From positions 9,920,001 through 9,984,000 of the forward strand of contig JAWQUS010000023.1 of assembly GCA_036365455.1 (NCBI GenBank): a DNA stretch of 64,000 nt. Direction: 5' to 3'. The notes under the pieces are model-generated. The model worked only from the letters and a program-made list of their open reading frames with translations. It was not told where the DNA came from and made no database searches. Below are positions 53,175-63,125 of this stretch, in pieces; position 1 is the first letter of the stretch, and the number at the start of each line of letters is the position of its first letter. This stretch comes from Macrosoma leucophasiata. Taxonomy: Eukaryota > Arthropoda > Insecta > Lepidoptera > Hedylidae. Position numbers and translations under genes: made by a program.

Positions 53175-53946
53175 GTATCTTCACGCCAGGTCCCTAACGG
53201 GGTAGGCAGAGAGTGTAGAGCGCCAGATATCCCGGTTCAGACAAACCTCTCGTGCCTCGTCTACCTTCATCATTCTCTTCATACATGCACGCCGATTCCT
53301 AAGACTTTTGACCCCACCATCAGACAGAATTCGACCTATTTGGTCATGGTAGGTCAGCCTTGGTCTTCCTGGGCCTCTGCAACCATCCACATTCGCATTG
53401 TATATCTGTTTAGTCATTCGCTCATTCGACATTCTTTCTATATGCCCGAACCATCGGAGCATGCCTTTTTTCATTTTTACACCGATACTATCATTCACAC
53501 AAAGTCTCTTTCTTACATCTTCATTACGAACGCGATCGGTGAGTGATACACCGCAGATCTTGCGCAAAGATCTCATCTCGACCGCGTTCAACTTACTTTC
53601 ATGCTCTTTCCTGCATACCCAGCTCTCGCTTCCATATAAAAGCGTTGGAGTAAGTACAGCATTATGTACGGCTAGTCGAGCCCGCTGGCTGAGATGTTTA
53701 GATTCTAGTAGCTTACCCAACGCTCCATTCACGCAATTCCCAGCAAGCACTCTTCTTTCTATGTCAGTGGTGTACCTACCATCCTTGCTAAAAGCACATC
53801 CAAGATATACAATTTCATCAACCTGTTCTAACACTGCATCATCTACCACTACCCTTGCATTTGTTCTCTGTTCATCTCTTTCAAATACTAATACTTTAGT
53901 TTTATCCACATTCAATTGTAAGCCGTACAATTGAATGTGGATAAAA
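53175..53946 (-). mobile_element. 5'-truncated non-LTR element with a snap-back end
   Basis: Contains the C-terminal reverse transcriptase frame and a short 3' end (CCCCGTTAGGGACCTGGCGT). At its 5' end is a perfect 21-bp inverted repeat with a 5-nt loop (53900-53920 / 53926-53946). Other 3' ends of this family are at 11549, 21780 and 59418. Confidence 0.75.
53181..53930 (-). pseudogene. Non-LTR reverse transcriptase C-terminus, 249 codons open
   Basis: Starts inside the region after the catalytic motif (MYGLQLNVDKTKVLVFERDE). It continues VDEIVYLGCAFSKDGRYTTD, ARLAVHNAVLTPTLLYGSES, MRSLRKICGVSLTDRVRNED, KKGMLRWFGHIERMSNERMT and GCRGPGRPRLTYHDQIGRIL, the usual order of the thumb and C-terminal domain of RTE-like non-LTR elements. 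The palm with the YADD box and the endonuclease are absent, so it is a dead 5'-truncated copy although this part is open. The first Met lies in the snap-back arm. Confidence 0.8.
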
Positions 53947-54525
53947 TACTCGTAATATCACTTGATAATTAAATATTGATGGACGTAATTAACTAAATTG
54001 TCAAAATATCAGCACTTAGCATCAACATTTAAGTATTATAACTATAGGTGTAAAATAAAAAAAATAGGTTAATAATAAAATGTGTAATAATTTTAAATTA
54101 TTGTATTTTGAGCCCATATCCTTTCACGCGAACAAACTCGTGACGTACATCGACCTTGGGAACGATAAAGAGTTGAAAAACATTACAATTGTACGAGTAT
54201 ATTTACTTTTACATTATACAGTAATGGCTGATGCGTTACTCAAGTAAGGCAGATAAATGACTTATTAAAAGCGTCGACTACCGTGAGACCTCTGTTATCG
54301 TCGAGATGCGAGCGACTCATGTGCGCCGGCGCACTCTCATAACGCGCTACAATTTACAACCTCACATTAAACAACTCTGGTTTTTGGAAACGACATCGAC
54401 GTAAGCCTCGGATTAAGCGTATAGTCGGTATTGGGCGCTGGCGGCCAACTAGTGTGGTGCGCGGCTCAAATACGAAACAGTGCTACCACTTTTACTAACT
54501 CTCACTTTTAGTGTCGCGTTTTAAT
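53947..54525. other. 5' flank of transporter 2
   Basis: AT-rich up to about 54270, then a more balanced segment to the ATG at 54526 that probably holds the promoter and 5' untranslated region. No TATA box or initiator could be chosen with confidence. Confidence 0.35.
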
Positions 54526-55507
54526 ATGAGTGCAAGTACGGTACACCTCAGCAGCACCACGGACCTCACGAAATCAAATATACGACTAACCGACAACGCA
54601 GAGAGAGAAACATGGAGAGAAAAATCGAAGAGATTCATCAAGCAGATCAAATACTTATTTCGGGAGACCACTGTGGAGCCGTGCCTCTTTACCTACATGC
54701 TATGCACTGCCCTTTCTTCACTGGCCGTCCAAAATATGCACTTGGAGAAATCGTGCAGAGTGAACTACCAGTTTGGGGACGAAATATGCGACCGCATAAG
54801 GAATCGTAATACAACTGGACTAGAAGAAGAATTGAATCAGGTGCAATCTTTAGTAGCACAGGTGGTCGCTTGGAAATTCCCCCTACAAACGGCGATACCA
54901 GCCGTAATGGTGTTGTTTATTGGTGCGTGGAGCGACAAAACAAAGAAACGAAAAATATGCATACTGTTCCCATTCATAGGGGAGATCATTGCGAATATAG
55001 GTCTGTTGTTCGCTACGTACTACTTCTACGAATTATCGTTGACTGCGACGGCGTTGATAGAAGCATTGCCTGCTGCGTTCACTGGCAGTTATATTATTAT
55101 ATTTATTGGCATGTATAGCTTTATGGCAGATCGGACAACTATCGAGAATAGGACGTTCCGTTTGGGGCTTATGACAATCTGTGTAAGTTTAGGTACTCCC
55201 ACTGGGACAGCTCTTAGTGGCATTTTGTTACGTGAACTTGGGTATTACGGCGTGTTTACGTTGTTATTGGTGTTACATTGTTTTTCTTTTTTATACGGTT
55301 TGTTTAGACTGGAAGATCTAGTGAGTGACGATGATCGTACTTGTGGACATGATTGTGCGGAAAATAGTTTAAAGAAGAAAATTCATGAAGTGTTTGGACT
55401 CGTTGCGAACACTGTTATGGTTGTGATCAGACCACGTGCGTTTCATTTGCGGGCACAGATACTGTTGGTCGTGATCTTGTATTTATTGATGGTTGGACCT
55501 TTGTATG
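54526..55507 (+). CDS. SLC46/PCFT-like MFS transporter, first coding exon (partial)
   Basis: Paralogue of the exon at 8356-9331. The ATG at 54526 (A at -3) is preferred over an upstream in-frame GTG. 327 codons plus one base. A basic N-terminus of ~50 residues leads to EPCLFTYMLC (membrane segment 1, about 52-72). A loop with Cys77 and Cys88 and N95-T-T follows, then segment 2 with motif A GAWSDKTKKRK (133-143), with Lys in place of the usual Arg and without the GDR of transporter 1. Segments 3-6 lie near 144-167, 174-201, 211-235 and 240-262. A longer acidic/Cys loop (DDDRTCGHDC) precedes segment 7 near 309. Shared anchors with transporter 1: LAVQN.HLEKSC-type loop, FPLQTA, TALIE.LP, RTFRLG, LSGI, GYYGVFT, VGP. 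It ends phase 1 at GTAAGT. Substrate unknown. Confidence 0.85.
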
Positions 55508-56000
55508 GTAAGTTTAATTTTTAAATATACCTTTATTCATAAAATATAGAATTGTAATATCTACATAAAGTTGATGAAAAGGAAGTATGTAAAATAGCAA
55601 TCCATGTTAAATTCTTGAAGAGTCTTAGTTAAATAATTGAATAAGTAAAACAGGTGAATAATATCGTACGGTGATTCGTAATAAATAATGAATAATATTG
55701 GCTGAATAATATTGGTCACATAATATTCTACTTAAGTAAAACGCTGGCTAATAGGATAACTTAGTACTGCTTCCTTAACCTTTTCAAATCGATCATACAT
55801 TTAAAAAACTTGTCTACAAAAAATAGGTAGGTATTTGGTAGGTGTTTTTATTACGTTTGAATAAGATCAACGATTTATTATTAATCGAACATATATGAAA
55901 CAAAAAAAAAGTAAGCACGCACGTTAGAAGTTATACATCTTTAGCGTAACAATTTTTAACAAAAACCAGAAATTAAATAAAACGTAAAAAAAGTTCAGCA
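55508..56000 (+). other. Start of the first intron of transporter 2
   Basis: Begins GTAAGTTTAATTTT. AT-rich; no further transporter exon was recognised from here to the window end. Confidence 0.6.
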
Positions 56001-56018
56001 ACTAACTTCAGACTGTTG

Positions 56019-56208
56019 TTTTTATTTGTTTAGCAACTGTGTATGGCCCCTAATAACTATCACAGAGACATAACAGCTTAGGTTTCGGGGTGGCAACGCA
56101 TCTGTATTTTGACCTCTGGTTTTTGTGTAGACGTCTATAGGCTGCAGTCATCACTTAACGCCAATGTGAGCTGCGAGCTTGATCGCCTACTTCTGTACAT
56201 AAAAAAAA
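56019..56208 (+). mobile_element. 5'-truncated family A copy with an 18-bp target duplication
   Basis: ACTAACTTCAGACTGTTG occurs at 56001-56018 and again at 56209-56226, directly after the A tail. This is the signature of target-primed retrotransposition. The element keeps family A from GTATGGCCCCTAATAACTAT to the A tail. Confidence 0.9.
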
Positions 56209-56226
56209 ACTAACTTCAGACTGTTG

Positions 56227-56732
56227 ATTATCTTAGTCGGTGCACGCCCGCTTCTTAAAAATTTACTCTCATAATTTTTTCCATTCGCTCCAAAAGAAGT
56301 ATAAACTTCGATAACAAAAAAGTATGTAATATGCACAGTTTAATAAAATAAAATAAATAATACTTTAATCACGTGCTATTAACAATAAAGAAAAACTAAG
56401 ATAAGATAAATGTTTTGGAATACAATCTACGGATAGTTATTTGTTTTTAACTACTTGAGATTAGTGACTCGTTAGTTTTAATCGTTTCAAACTACACAGC
56501 TCGAAATAAATTGTAGGTGTTATATGTCAACTTACTAATTAAAATACTAGATTTAACCGAGCGCAAAGGAACCAAGCGAGAGAATCGTGATATTTTAACT
56601 GATTTCAAAAAAGGTAGAGGTCTCAATTCTATTATCTTCTTATCTATTCCGTAGCTTTAAAATGATTATTGATTTCAAAAAATATCTACTAGCAATAGTA
56701 TAACGAGAGCAACGATGACGAGAGGAGTCTAA
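56227..56732. other. Intronic or non-genic stretch
   Basis: Nothing recognised; AT-rich. Confidence 0.4.
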
Positions 56733-57004
56733 TGTGGTAGAGCTCCAGTGATGCAGCTCGCGGGGGTATGCTTTACCTGATTTACTTGCCGCTAAATAGT
56801 AGTGCTCAGCACTGTCGTGTTCCGGTCAAGTGGTAATGTACGGCCCTGTAATTTCCGGCACAGAGGCATAACACCTTAAGCCTCAGGAGTGGTAAAGCAC
56901 ATGTATTTTGACCTTGGTCTTTGCTTGGGTGTCTATAGGTAGCAGTTATCACTTAACATCAATGTGAGCTGCATGCTTGTTTGCCACTGCCATAACATAA
57001 AAAA
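56733..57004 (+). mobile_element. Family A copy, near full length
   Basis: GTGGTAGAGCTCCAGTGATG to CTTGTTTGCCACTGCCATAA and an A run; the ACCACCGC segment is deleted. Confidence 0.8.
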
Positions 57005-57029
57005 GGTATCCAGCGAATCGATGGTCATT

Positions 57030-57092
57030 GCATGTATGCTTGAATGCACTTACCTCTGCCTACCCCTTCGGTGATTACAGGCGTGAAATAAC
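57030..57092 (+). repeat. Family C SINE 3' fragment
   Basis: GCATGTATGCTTGAATGCAC, TACCTCTGCCTACCCCTTCG, GATTACAGGCGTGAAATAACG, plus orientation. Confidence 0.65.
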
Positions 57093-57303
57093 GGACCTAT
57101 TACCCTGATTCTTACATAATGAATCTTTATGAATCTTAATGGCTTTTTGCAACAATGTATGTAAATTAATGTATGTACCTATTGAGAGTCAGGTTCAAGC
57201 ACCTAATAAGCATCAGATACCTAATAACTTAATCGAATGTTCAATGTAGGTAAGATGAGAGTATCGAGTTCATCATTGTAGGTACGTCATATCAGTATAA
57301 GTA

Positions 57304-57933
57304 CAATGTGCTCATCAAGAAATATTGCAAATCGAGCCTACGAAAGAGATAATCGGGTAGTTTCGACTTTGTAGAGCGTTATCTCTGCCGCACACTGCTT
57401 ACGTAAGCAGTGATAGTCTGGTATTGGTCAAAACTTGTTCAAAATGTTCGACAAACGCCAAATTGGTTACTGCGACAGATATAACGCTATACATATTTGC
57501 TGGTGGTAGAGCTCCAGTGACGGAGTTCGTGGGCGAAGGCACCACCGCATTACCTATACTTGGCGCTAAATGGTAGTGTTCAGCACTATCGTGTTCCGGT
57601 CAGGTGGTAATATAAGGCCTTGTAATTTCCGGCACAGAAGCATAACCGTAGGCCTCAGGAGTGGTAACACATCTGCATTTTGACCTTGGTCTTTGTGTGG
57701 ATGCCTATAGGCTGCAGTCATCACTTAACATCAATGTGAACAGCACGCTTGCTTGCTTCTTTCATAAAATAAAAAAAACGTAATCAGTGATAGTCCGTAG
57801 TAGTCGAAACTTGACCAAAATGTTCGACAAACGTCACATTGGTTAGTGCGAAAGAGATAACGCTATACAGACCCGAAATAAGCCGGAGTCTCGTTCCTCA
57901 GGTCGATGTGCAATATTTTCTTATTGAATACTG
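57304..57933. mobile_element. Family M MITE with family A inside and a repeated interior
   Basis: Left end CAATGTGCTCATCAAGAAAT after TA; right end GATGTGCAATATTTTC..ACTG. A family A copy (57498-57777) sits inside. About 90 bp of the M interior is present on both sides of it (57401-57493 and 57779-57873), with several differences between the two. Confidence 0.7.
57498..57777 (+). mobile_element. Family A copy inside family M
   Basis: CTGGTGGTAGAGCTCCAGTG to GCTTGCTTCTTTCATAAAAT and an A run. Confidence 0.85.
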
Positions 57934-57947
57934 AATTTATTTTATTG

Positions 57948-58130
57948 GTGGTAGAGTTCCAGTGCAGGAGCTCGAGGCCTTAGGCACCACCGCATTACTG
58001 TATCTAACTGTAAATAATAGTGTTTACCACTATCGTGTTCCGGTTAGGGTAGGTTAGGTTGGTAATGAATGGCCCTTTTATAACTATTACAAGAGACATA
58101 ACAACTTAGGACTCCGGGCTACATTCATTT
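57948..58130 (+). mobile_element. Family A copy, 3'-incomplete
   Basis: TTGGTGGTAGAGTTCCAGTG through ACCACCGCATTACTG, with a short GGTTAGGGTAGGTTAGGTTG expansion, then decaying after GACATAACAACTTAGG. Confidence 0.65.
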
Positions 58131-58173
58131 CTGTTTTTATATTATTTCGCATTAACACATGCTTGTGAAATAT

Positions 58174-58435
58174 ATTTTTATTTTTAAAGAAAAATGGAAA
58201 GAAAAATTTGACTTCAGGCGAGACTCGAACTTGCCTAACTAGCATAGTTGGTAATAGATGGGGCTGCTGCTACCATAAAGCAATGCAATAGATGTGAAGG
58301 AAAGATTTGACAAATCGGGCAGAGCTTCAGTAGCTCAATTGGAAGAGCGGCTGGACTAGATTCCCAGTAGGTCGCGAGTTCGAGTCTCGCCTGAAATCAA
58401 ATTTTTCTTTCCATTTTTCTTTAAAAATAAAAATA
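58174..58435. repeat. Head-to-head pair of tRNA-like repeats
   Basis: Arms of ~59 bp, 58174-58232 and 58376-58435, are inverted copies: GGAAAGAAAAATTTGA, CAGGCGAGACTCGAACT and their inverse. Each arm is an A/T-rich tail plus the T-arm/B-box part of a tRNA-like head. The right copy has a nearly complete head; the left head is decayed. Confidence 0.7.
58324..58397 (+). ncRNA. tRNA-like sequence, probably a SINE head
   Basis: GCTTCAG and CTGAAAT can form most of an acceptor stem, GCTC/GAGC a perfect D stem, and GCGAG/CTCGC a perfect T stem with loop TTCGAGT. The anticodon stem has a mismatch and the acceptor has a mispair. Its body and tail match the repeat arm, so I treat it as part of a repeat and not a working tRNA gene. 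Confidence 0.4.
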
Positions 58436-58531
58436 CATTAATTTTATTGTTTTACACCTAAAAAAAATACGACCATTATCTATATTTCTCACCATTTTCA
58501 ACTATCACTACTATTTGAGTACCATTAAAAT

Positions 58532-58855
58532 ACGACGCAACTTCCCACCTGTAATCCCCAAAGGGCTAGGCAGAGGCAAATACATGCATTCAAGCATTTA
58601 TACAAACACCCACGATTCGGCGGTTACGTTTTTGCCCATGTAACAGGTGGCGAGTCTGTTAACATCTCCAGATATACCAAACTCATATACTATATATATT
58701 ACCAAACTCAGTGATACTGGGAAACTTGCAGAAAATAGAAAAAACTCAATAGAACCAGAGATAAAGGATACACCGCTATCTCGCTATCTCTGATAGCCCT
58801 GGGAATCGAAGGACCCCAGTGTAGTATTAGCCTGCTACCAATGGGCTACTGATTT
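58532..58855 (-). mobile_element. Family C SINE copy, diverged
   Basis: GCAACTTCCCACCTGTAATC .. GGTGGCGAGTCTG .. CTGGGAATCGAAGGACCCCA, with a small AT-rich insertion near 58673-58710. Confidence 0.7.
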
Positions 58856-59081
58856 TATAAAAATAAAATTAACAAAAGACTACTTGATGTTACAAGAAAG
58901 GAAATACAGTTGACATGTCCTTGAAAACTCAATTGTCAACATTGTCAGTTGCTGTGATATTCAACTTTACATTCGAATACCTTGAGTTGGTATTTGTGTT
59001 ATTTTTAACAGTGTCTTGATAAAATAATGGCTCCTGTCCGTCGATTACCGAAGTAGGCTCACGTTGGGTGATTGCCGGTCT

Positions 59082-59360
59082 CCTTTTTTTATGTAATGAA
59101 AGTGGCAAACAAGCATGCAGTTCACATTGATGTTAAGTGATGACTGCAGCCTATAGACATCCACACAAAGACCAAGGTTAAAATGCAGATGCGTCACCAC
59201 TCCTGAGGCCTAAGGTGTTATGCCGGAAATTACAAGGCCATACATTACCACCTGACGGGAACACGATAGTGCTGAACACTACCATTTAGCGGCAAGTATA
59301 TTAGGTAATGCGGTGGTGCCTACGCCCACGAGCTCCGTCACTGGAGCTCTACCACCAGTA
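59082..59360 (-). mobile_element. Family A copy, full length
   Basis: Minus strand, ACTGGTGGTAGAGCTCCAGT to TTGTTTGCCACTTTCATTAC and an A run; very close to the copies at 12954 and 23868. Confidence 0.85.
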
Positions 59361-59417
59361 AAACCTTTACTAATATCCCTTTGAATGTTTTTTTTTTTCA
59401 ATCTATTTTAGGTCCTT

Positions 59418-59610
59418 AAAATGTATGTATGTATCTTAACGCCAAGCCCTTACGGGGTAGAGAGTGTGGAGCGTCAGATATCCCGGATATGACACACCTC
59501 CCGTGCTTCATCTACATTCATCATTCTCTTCGTACATGCACGCCGATTCCTAAGATTTTTGAACCCACCCTCAGACAGTTCTCGATCTATTTGGTCATGG
59601 TAGGTCATGC
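59418..59610 (-). mobile_element. 5'-truncated LINE 3' end (family of 53175-53946)
   Basis: CTTAACGCCAAGCCCTTACG, GAGTGTGGAGCGTCAGATAT, CATCATTCTCTTCGTACATG, TCGATCTATTTGGTCATGGT: order and spacing match 53178-53360. Confidence 0.7.
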
Positions 59611-59742
59611 ACTTAATTGTATACTTACTTAATTGTTCCAATTAGTTTTACCTCATTCATCTGTTACAACGTTCATATTAAATCATAATGAGCTACTATT
59701 TTTTCACGAATTCGAATCGTCAACAATCCAGGCATCACAGAT

Positions 59743-59814
59743 AGATTCGAAAATCTGAGTCTGTGCAGAGATATTGCATCCAATATCTCTGCACAGACTC
59801 AGATTTTCGAATCT
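59743..59814. repeat. Perfect palindrome, 34-bp arms, 4-nt loop
   Basis: AGATTCGAAAATCTGAGTCT..ATATTG, loop CATC, then the exact inverse. No mismatch in 34 pairs. Not in a recognised element. Confidence 0.95.
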
Positions 59815-61900
59815 GTGCTGAACTGATTGTGTTTCCATTCCTACATCGCAACACCCGCTTCGCATTCGCGTCGATTGAATGGATGAAAACGCTCAATAGT
59901 CCGATTTGCGGGTTTTTTCTCGTCTAAAGTCGTAAAAACACTAGACATGACATTATTATATCTAATACTGCAGACAACCGGTTAATCAACTATAAATAGG
60001 CTCATTCAAAACTTTGCACCAAACTCGACCAATATTAACGATTTAAAAGTTCAAGGATCGCATCGTCATTTATATCAGTCGCAATCGTTATACTCGTACC
60101 TATAATGTAGTTAAAATTAACAAATTAAAAAAAAACTTCTGCCCCGAAATAACTATAATTTATCCTAATCATACAATTAGTTACATTAATATTTGTTTTT
60201 TAATCCATTAGGAAGGTTGTTTACGTAGAGTCTGTTTGTTGTAAGGATATTTTGTTACTTGGAGTGTAATTTATTTCACGTTCTGTTCTTTTTTTAAAAT
60301 TAAGAACGTACATTAAAATTGAAAGGTCTCTTTAATTTTAACATCTCCAATAACACCCAGCGAACGCGCCGCTGCGTTCCGTACCGCGCCCATCTCCAGC
60401 CCCAATCTTAGCGACCCCCGTGGTCCTTATTCCGGCGACCATCAACCAATATCTAGAGCAAGAATTGCACCGGCCCTAATCGCATATGTCTTGTTTATTC
60501 CCTCACAACGCCTTAAACCGAGGATCGGATCCGCAGCGGTCTCCCTTAGGTAGGTAGTTGTGAAAATTTATTTAAGCTGAGAGCCTTTTCCTCTCTCTAA
60601 TTTCCCGGTAAAGTAGACTATAAGTGCTGTGTTATAGTCTTCAAGGTTGCTGTTAAAGGCTGTAGATATGTCAGGGTATGTGTTGTACTGTTTATGTTTA
60701 CCATTTTCAAGAGCACCTACATTTTTTATTAATAAATATGCATATCCTTCTCTCGGTGCGCACGCATCACCGCTCCGAGCGCTATTTGTACGAATAAGCA
60801 CGCGCCATAAGCGTTGGTCTCACACAATGCGACAACGTTGCGGATTTCGGAGACTATGAATCTTTTTGAACCGTTTCTCATCTCGTCGCAGTGCTTATAC
60901 GATTACGCGTTCAACACCGTACACCGTTTATCGCAGCGTTATACGCTACGATCACGAAATCTGGCTTTTGGCGAAGCCGCGTTCTCACGTCTCGACGCAA
61001 CACGGCATGTATTGAGCCCGCGGGCGTATTGCCATATTGTGTTGTTGGTATTAAATTTACTGCTAAAACACTCTGCTCGCGAGGGATTTCACCTCGCAAT
61101 TTGCTTTTTAATGAAACGTGCACACCTATCGGTGTAGGGTAAGTCTGTTTAATTGCAGGCGAGTATTGCTTATATTTTGGGTCACTCTGATTAAGAAATG
61201 CCTCTTTGTGTGCTCTTGGCTACTGCAAGTGCGCATTCGCATACATTTTCGACTTCAAGCCAATTGAACGCGCCATTCGGGCAATACGCCAGTTAATGCC
61301 ATAATAAGGCAATACTTCAAACTTACTTGGTATTAGTTCACTGTGCCTTCATATAAACATAAACAAATTAATGTATGGATAGCTACATGCATTAGGAACC
61401 TTGTCCTTTTTTTTTGTACAAATCTTGCCATTTTTACATCCTATTCTCATTTGATTATTGGAGGCTATAAGTAACAGACTTTCTCTTATTGTCCTCTCTA
61501 TGCCCTGAATATCAAATAAACTGTCTGAGGTGTCACATGTGGGACACCCGATTGGAACAAAGTTCCTCTTCAGCTTCTAATGAATCAGTTTCACAATTAT
61601 AAAAAAATATATATACTAAAACTACATACTTACACACGAACACGACAAGACAATTTCCGCATCTCTTCTGCTTCGGCTTCTGTCGAGAGAGAAAGAGAGA
61701 GAACGAATAAGTTAAATCCTATACTCGGCCTGCCCCCTCTCCGAGCACTATAGCAAAAGTGTCGTGAGGATTTTTCGTGACGCTCGCCTCCCCCCCCCTT
61801 AGCCAGCCCCCCTCCCAGCCCCCTTAGCCAGCGTACCGCGCGATAAGGAACTGTGTTCCAAAACTTGGTTCCAATAAACATTTAACCGTGTTATATTTAG
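59815..61900. other. Non-genic stretch, partly GC-rich
   Basis: No gene recognised. 60355-60545 and 60760-61130 are GC- and CpG-richer; frames on both strands overlap there without family resemblance. 61630-61850 holds a purine/pyrimidine-skewed segment (GAGAGAGAAAGAGAG and C runs) with TGCTATAG..GCTCGGAGAGG on the minus strand, likely an unclassified repeat. Confidence 0.35.
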
Positions 61901-61904
61901 TTTG

Positions 61905-62100
61905 AGTAGAGTTCCAGTTTCGAGTATCGGGGGTGTGGGCACCACTGCATTGCCGAATCTATCTACTACCAAATAATAGTCCTGACTGCACTTGCGGAAG
62001 AATTCTCTCCCATTAAAAGATAATTCTTGTGGGTAGGCGGAAATACTAAGGCTTCAAAGTGACAACGCATCTGCATTTTGACCTCCATTTTTTGCGTAGC
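61905..62100 (+). repeat. Degenerate family A copy
   Basis: TTGAGTAGAGTTCCAG, GGGCACCACTGCATTGCCGA, CAACGCATCTGCATTTTGAC follow family A order with a deleted middle. Confidence 0.5.
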
Positions 62101-62324
62101 CGTAATAAATATTTGTCGCAAGGGACAAGTGTCAGTGCCTACAAAGTACCTCATATTCAAGACTTGTTACTTAATAAATACCAACCGCTCCTTACGCGCT
62201 GCTATGTCCTACTTTCTTGTTGGTAGTTTTATTGCTCTGTATCGATAGTACAGATTATAAATACATGTTTTCTGACAAAACGTTAAAAAAAACACCAATT
62301 CCTCGAACGCTTTATTGTTGCACT

Positions 62325-62500
62325 TTTTTTTCAAATCATCATCATCGTCATCATCACTTTAGCCGAAAGACGTTTACAGGTGGACAAAAGCTTTTCACAA
62401 ACATGTAAATCGCCACCCTTGGTATTGCAGTTGGCGATCACTATGGCGACAGTTTTATTGCGGGACGCTTCCGCTCATTCGGCGTTACTCTATTTACTAC
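62325..62500 (-). repeat. Family D repeat ending in GATGAT
   Basis: Minus strand: GCAATAAAACTGTCGCCATA, TGATCGCCAACTGCAATACC, AACGTCTTTCGGCTAAAGTG, ATGATGACGATGATGATG. Confidence 0.6.
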
Positions 62501-62510
62501 TGCCTATTGA

Positions 62511-62735
62511 CGAACCGCGGACACTCCGCCAAAATGCCATACAAACGCTTAATTTGGTCTCTACTACACAGACATCAATCAGTGACGTGTATTTACACGT
62601 GCACCTGTGTGCGTAGCACGTTGAGAATACCAAACGTTTCCCATAAGGGCGGAGGAGGTTGGGTGAGACGGAGAAATCGGGCGGGACGTCGAAGTGTCAT
62701 TCTATACGTAGTATTATTACATATTCTCTGCTATT
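62511..62735 (+). mobile_element. Family H repeat with 8-bp duplication
   Basis: GAACCGCGGACACTCCGCC to TTACATATTCTCTG. CTATTGAC is present directly before (62503-62510) and after (62732-62739 region), an 8-bp duplication. Confidence 0.8.
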
Positions 62736-62945
62736 GACATGGTTTGACCGTCATTATTGGTTGACTGACAACACTAGCGGCAGAATTCTTCTCCACAAGT
62801 GGTCAGTGGGATGTCGCGTGCAGACGCCATAAAATTTCTTCGAATGTGACTTTTAGTTTGTCATGGTGCCGTCACCAACCTTGTAATGTGACTAACGCCC
62901 CGCCCCGGCTTCGCACTGGCGCACATTTTTTTTTTATTTGACTTT

Positions 62946-63125
62946 ATTTGTGAGACGACCGTTTGATTCGAAGGGTCGCGGGTTCAATCCCCACACCGAG
63001 ACAAATATTTGTGTGGTGTACAGGTATTTGTTTCGGGTCTGGGTTTGTGTATGTGTTGTATGTGTCCCACGAAACAGGTTTATACCTTCTGTGGGGCTGT
63101 GAGTGTAAGCGTATTTTTTAAAATA
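62946..63125 (+). mobile_element. Family B SINE, lacking the start of its head
   Basis: GTGAGACGACCGTTTGATTC, B box GGGTTCAATCCCC, TTTGTGTGGTGTACAGGTAT, TTTCGGGTCTGGGTTTGTGT, TGTGGGGCTGTGAGTGTAAG. The A-box part is missing. Confidence 0.75.

Noticed and set aside
53398..53934. 178-codon plus-strand frame
   Set aside because: It is antisense to the LINE reverse-transcriptase frame at 53181-53930, whose motifs are clear.
59991..59998. TATAAATA as a promoter
   Set aside because: No initiator about 30 bp downstream and no coding region follows; chance in AT-rich DNA.
60814..61142. 107-codon and 83-codon plus-strand frames
   Set aside because: They overlap each other and an antisense frame, and none shows a domain or consistent codon use.
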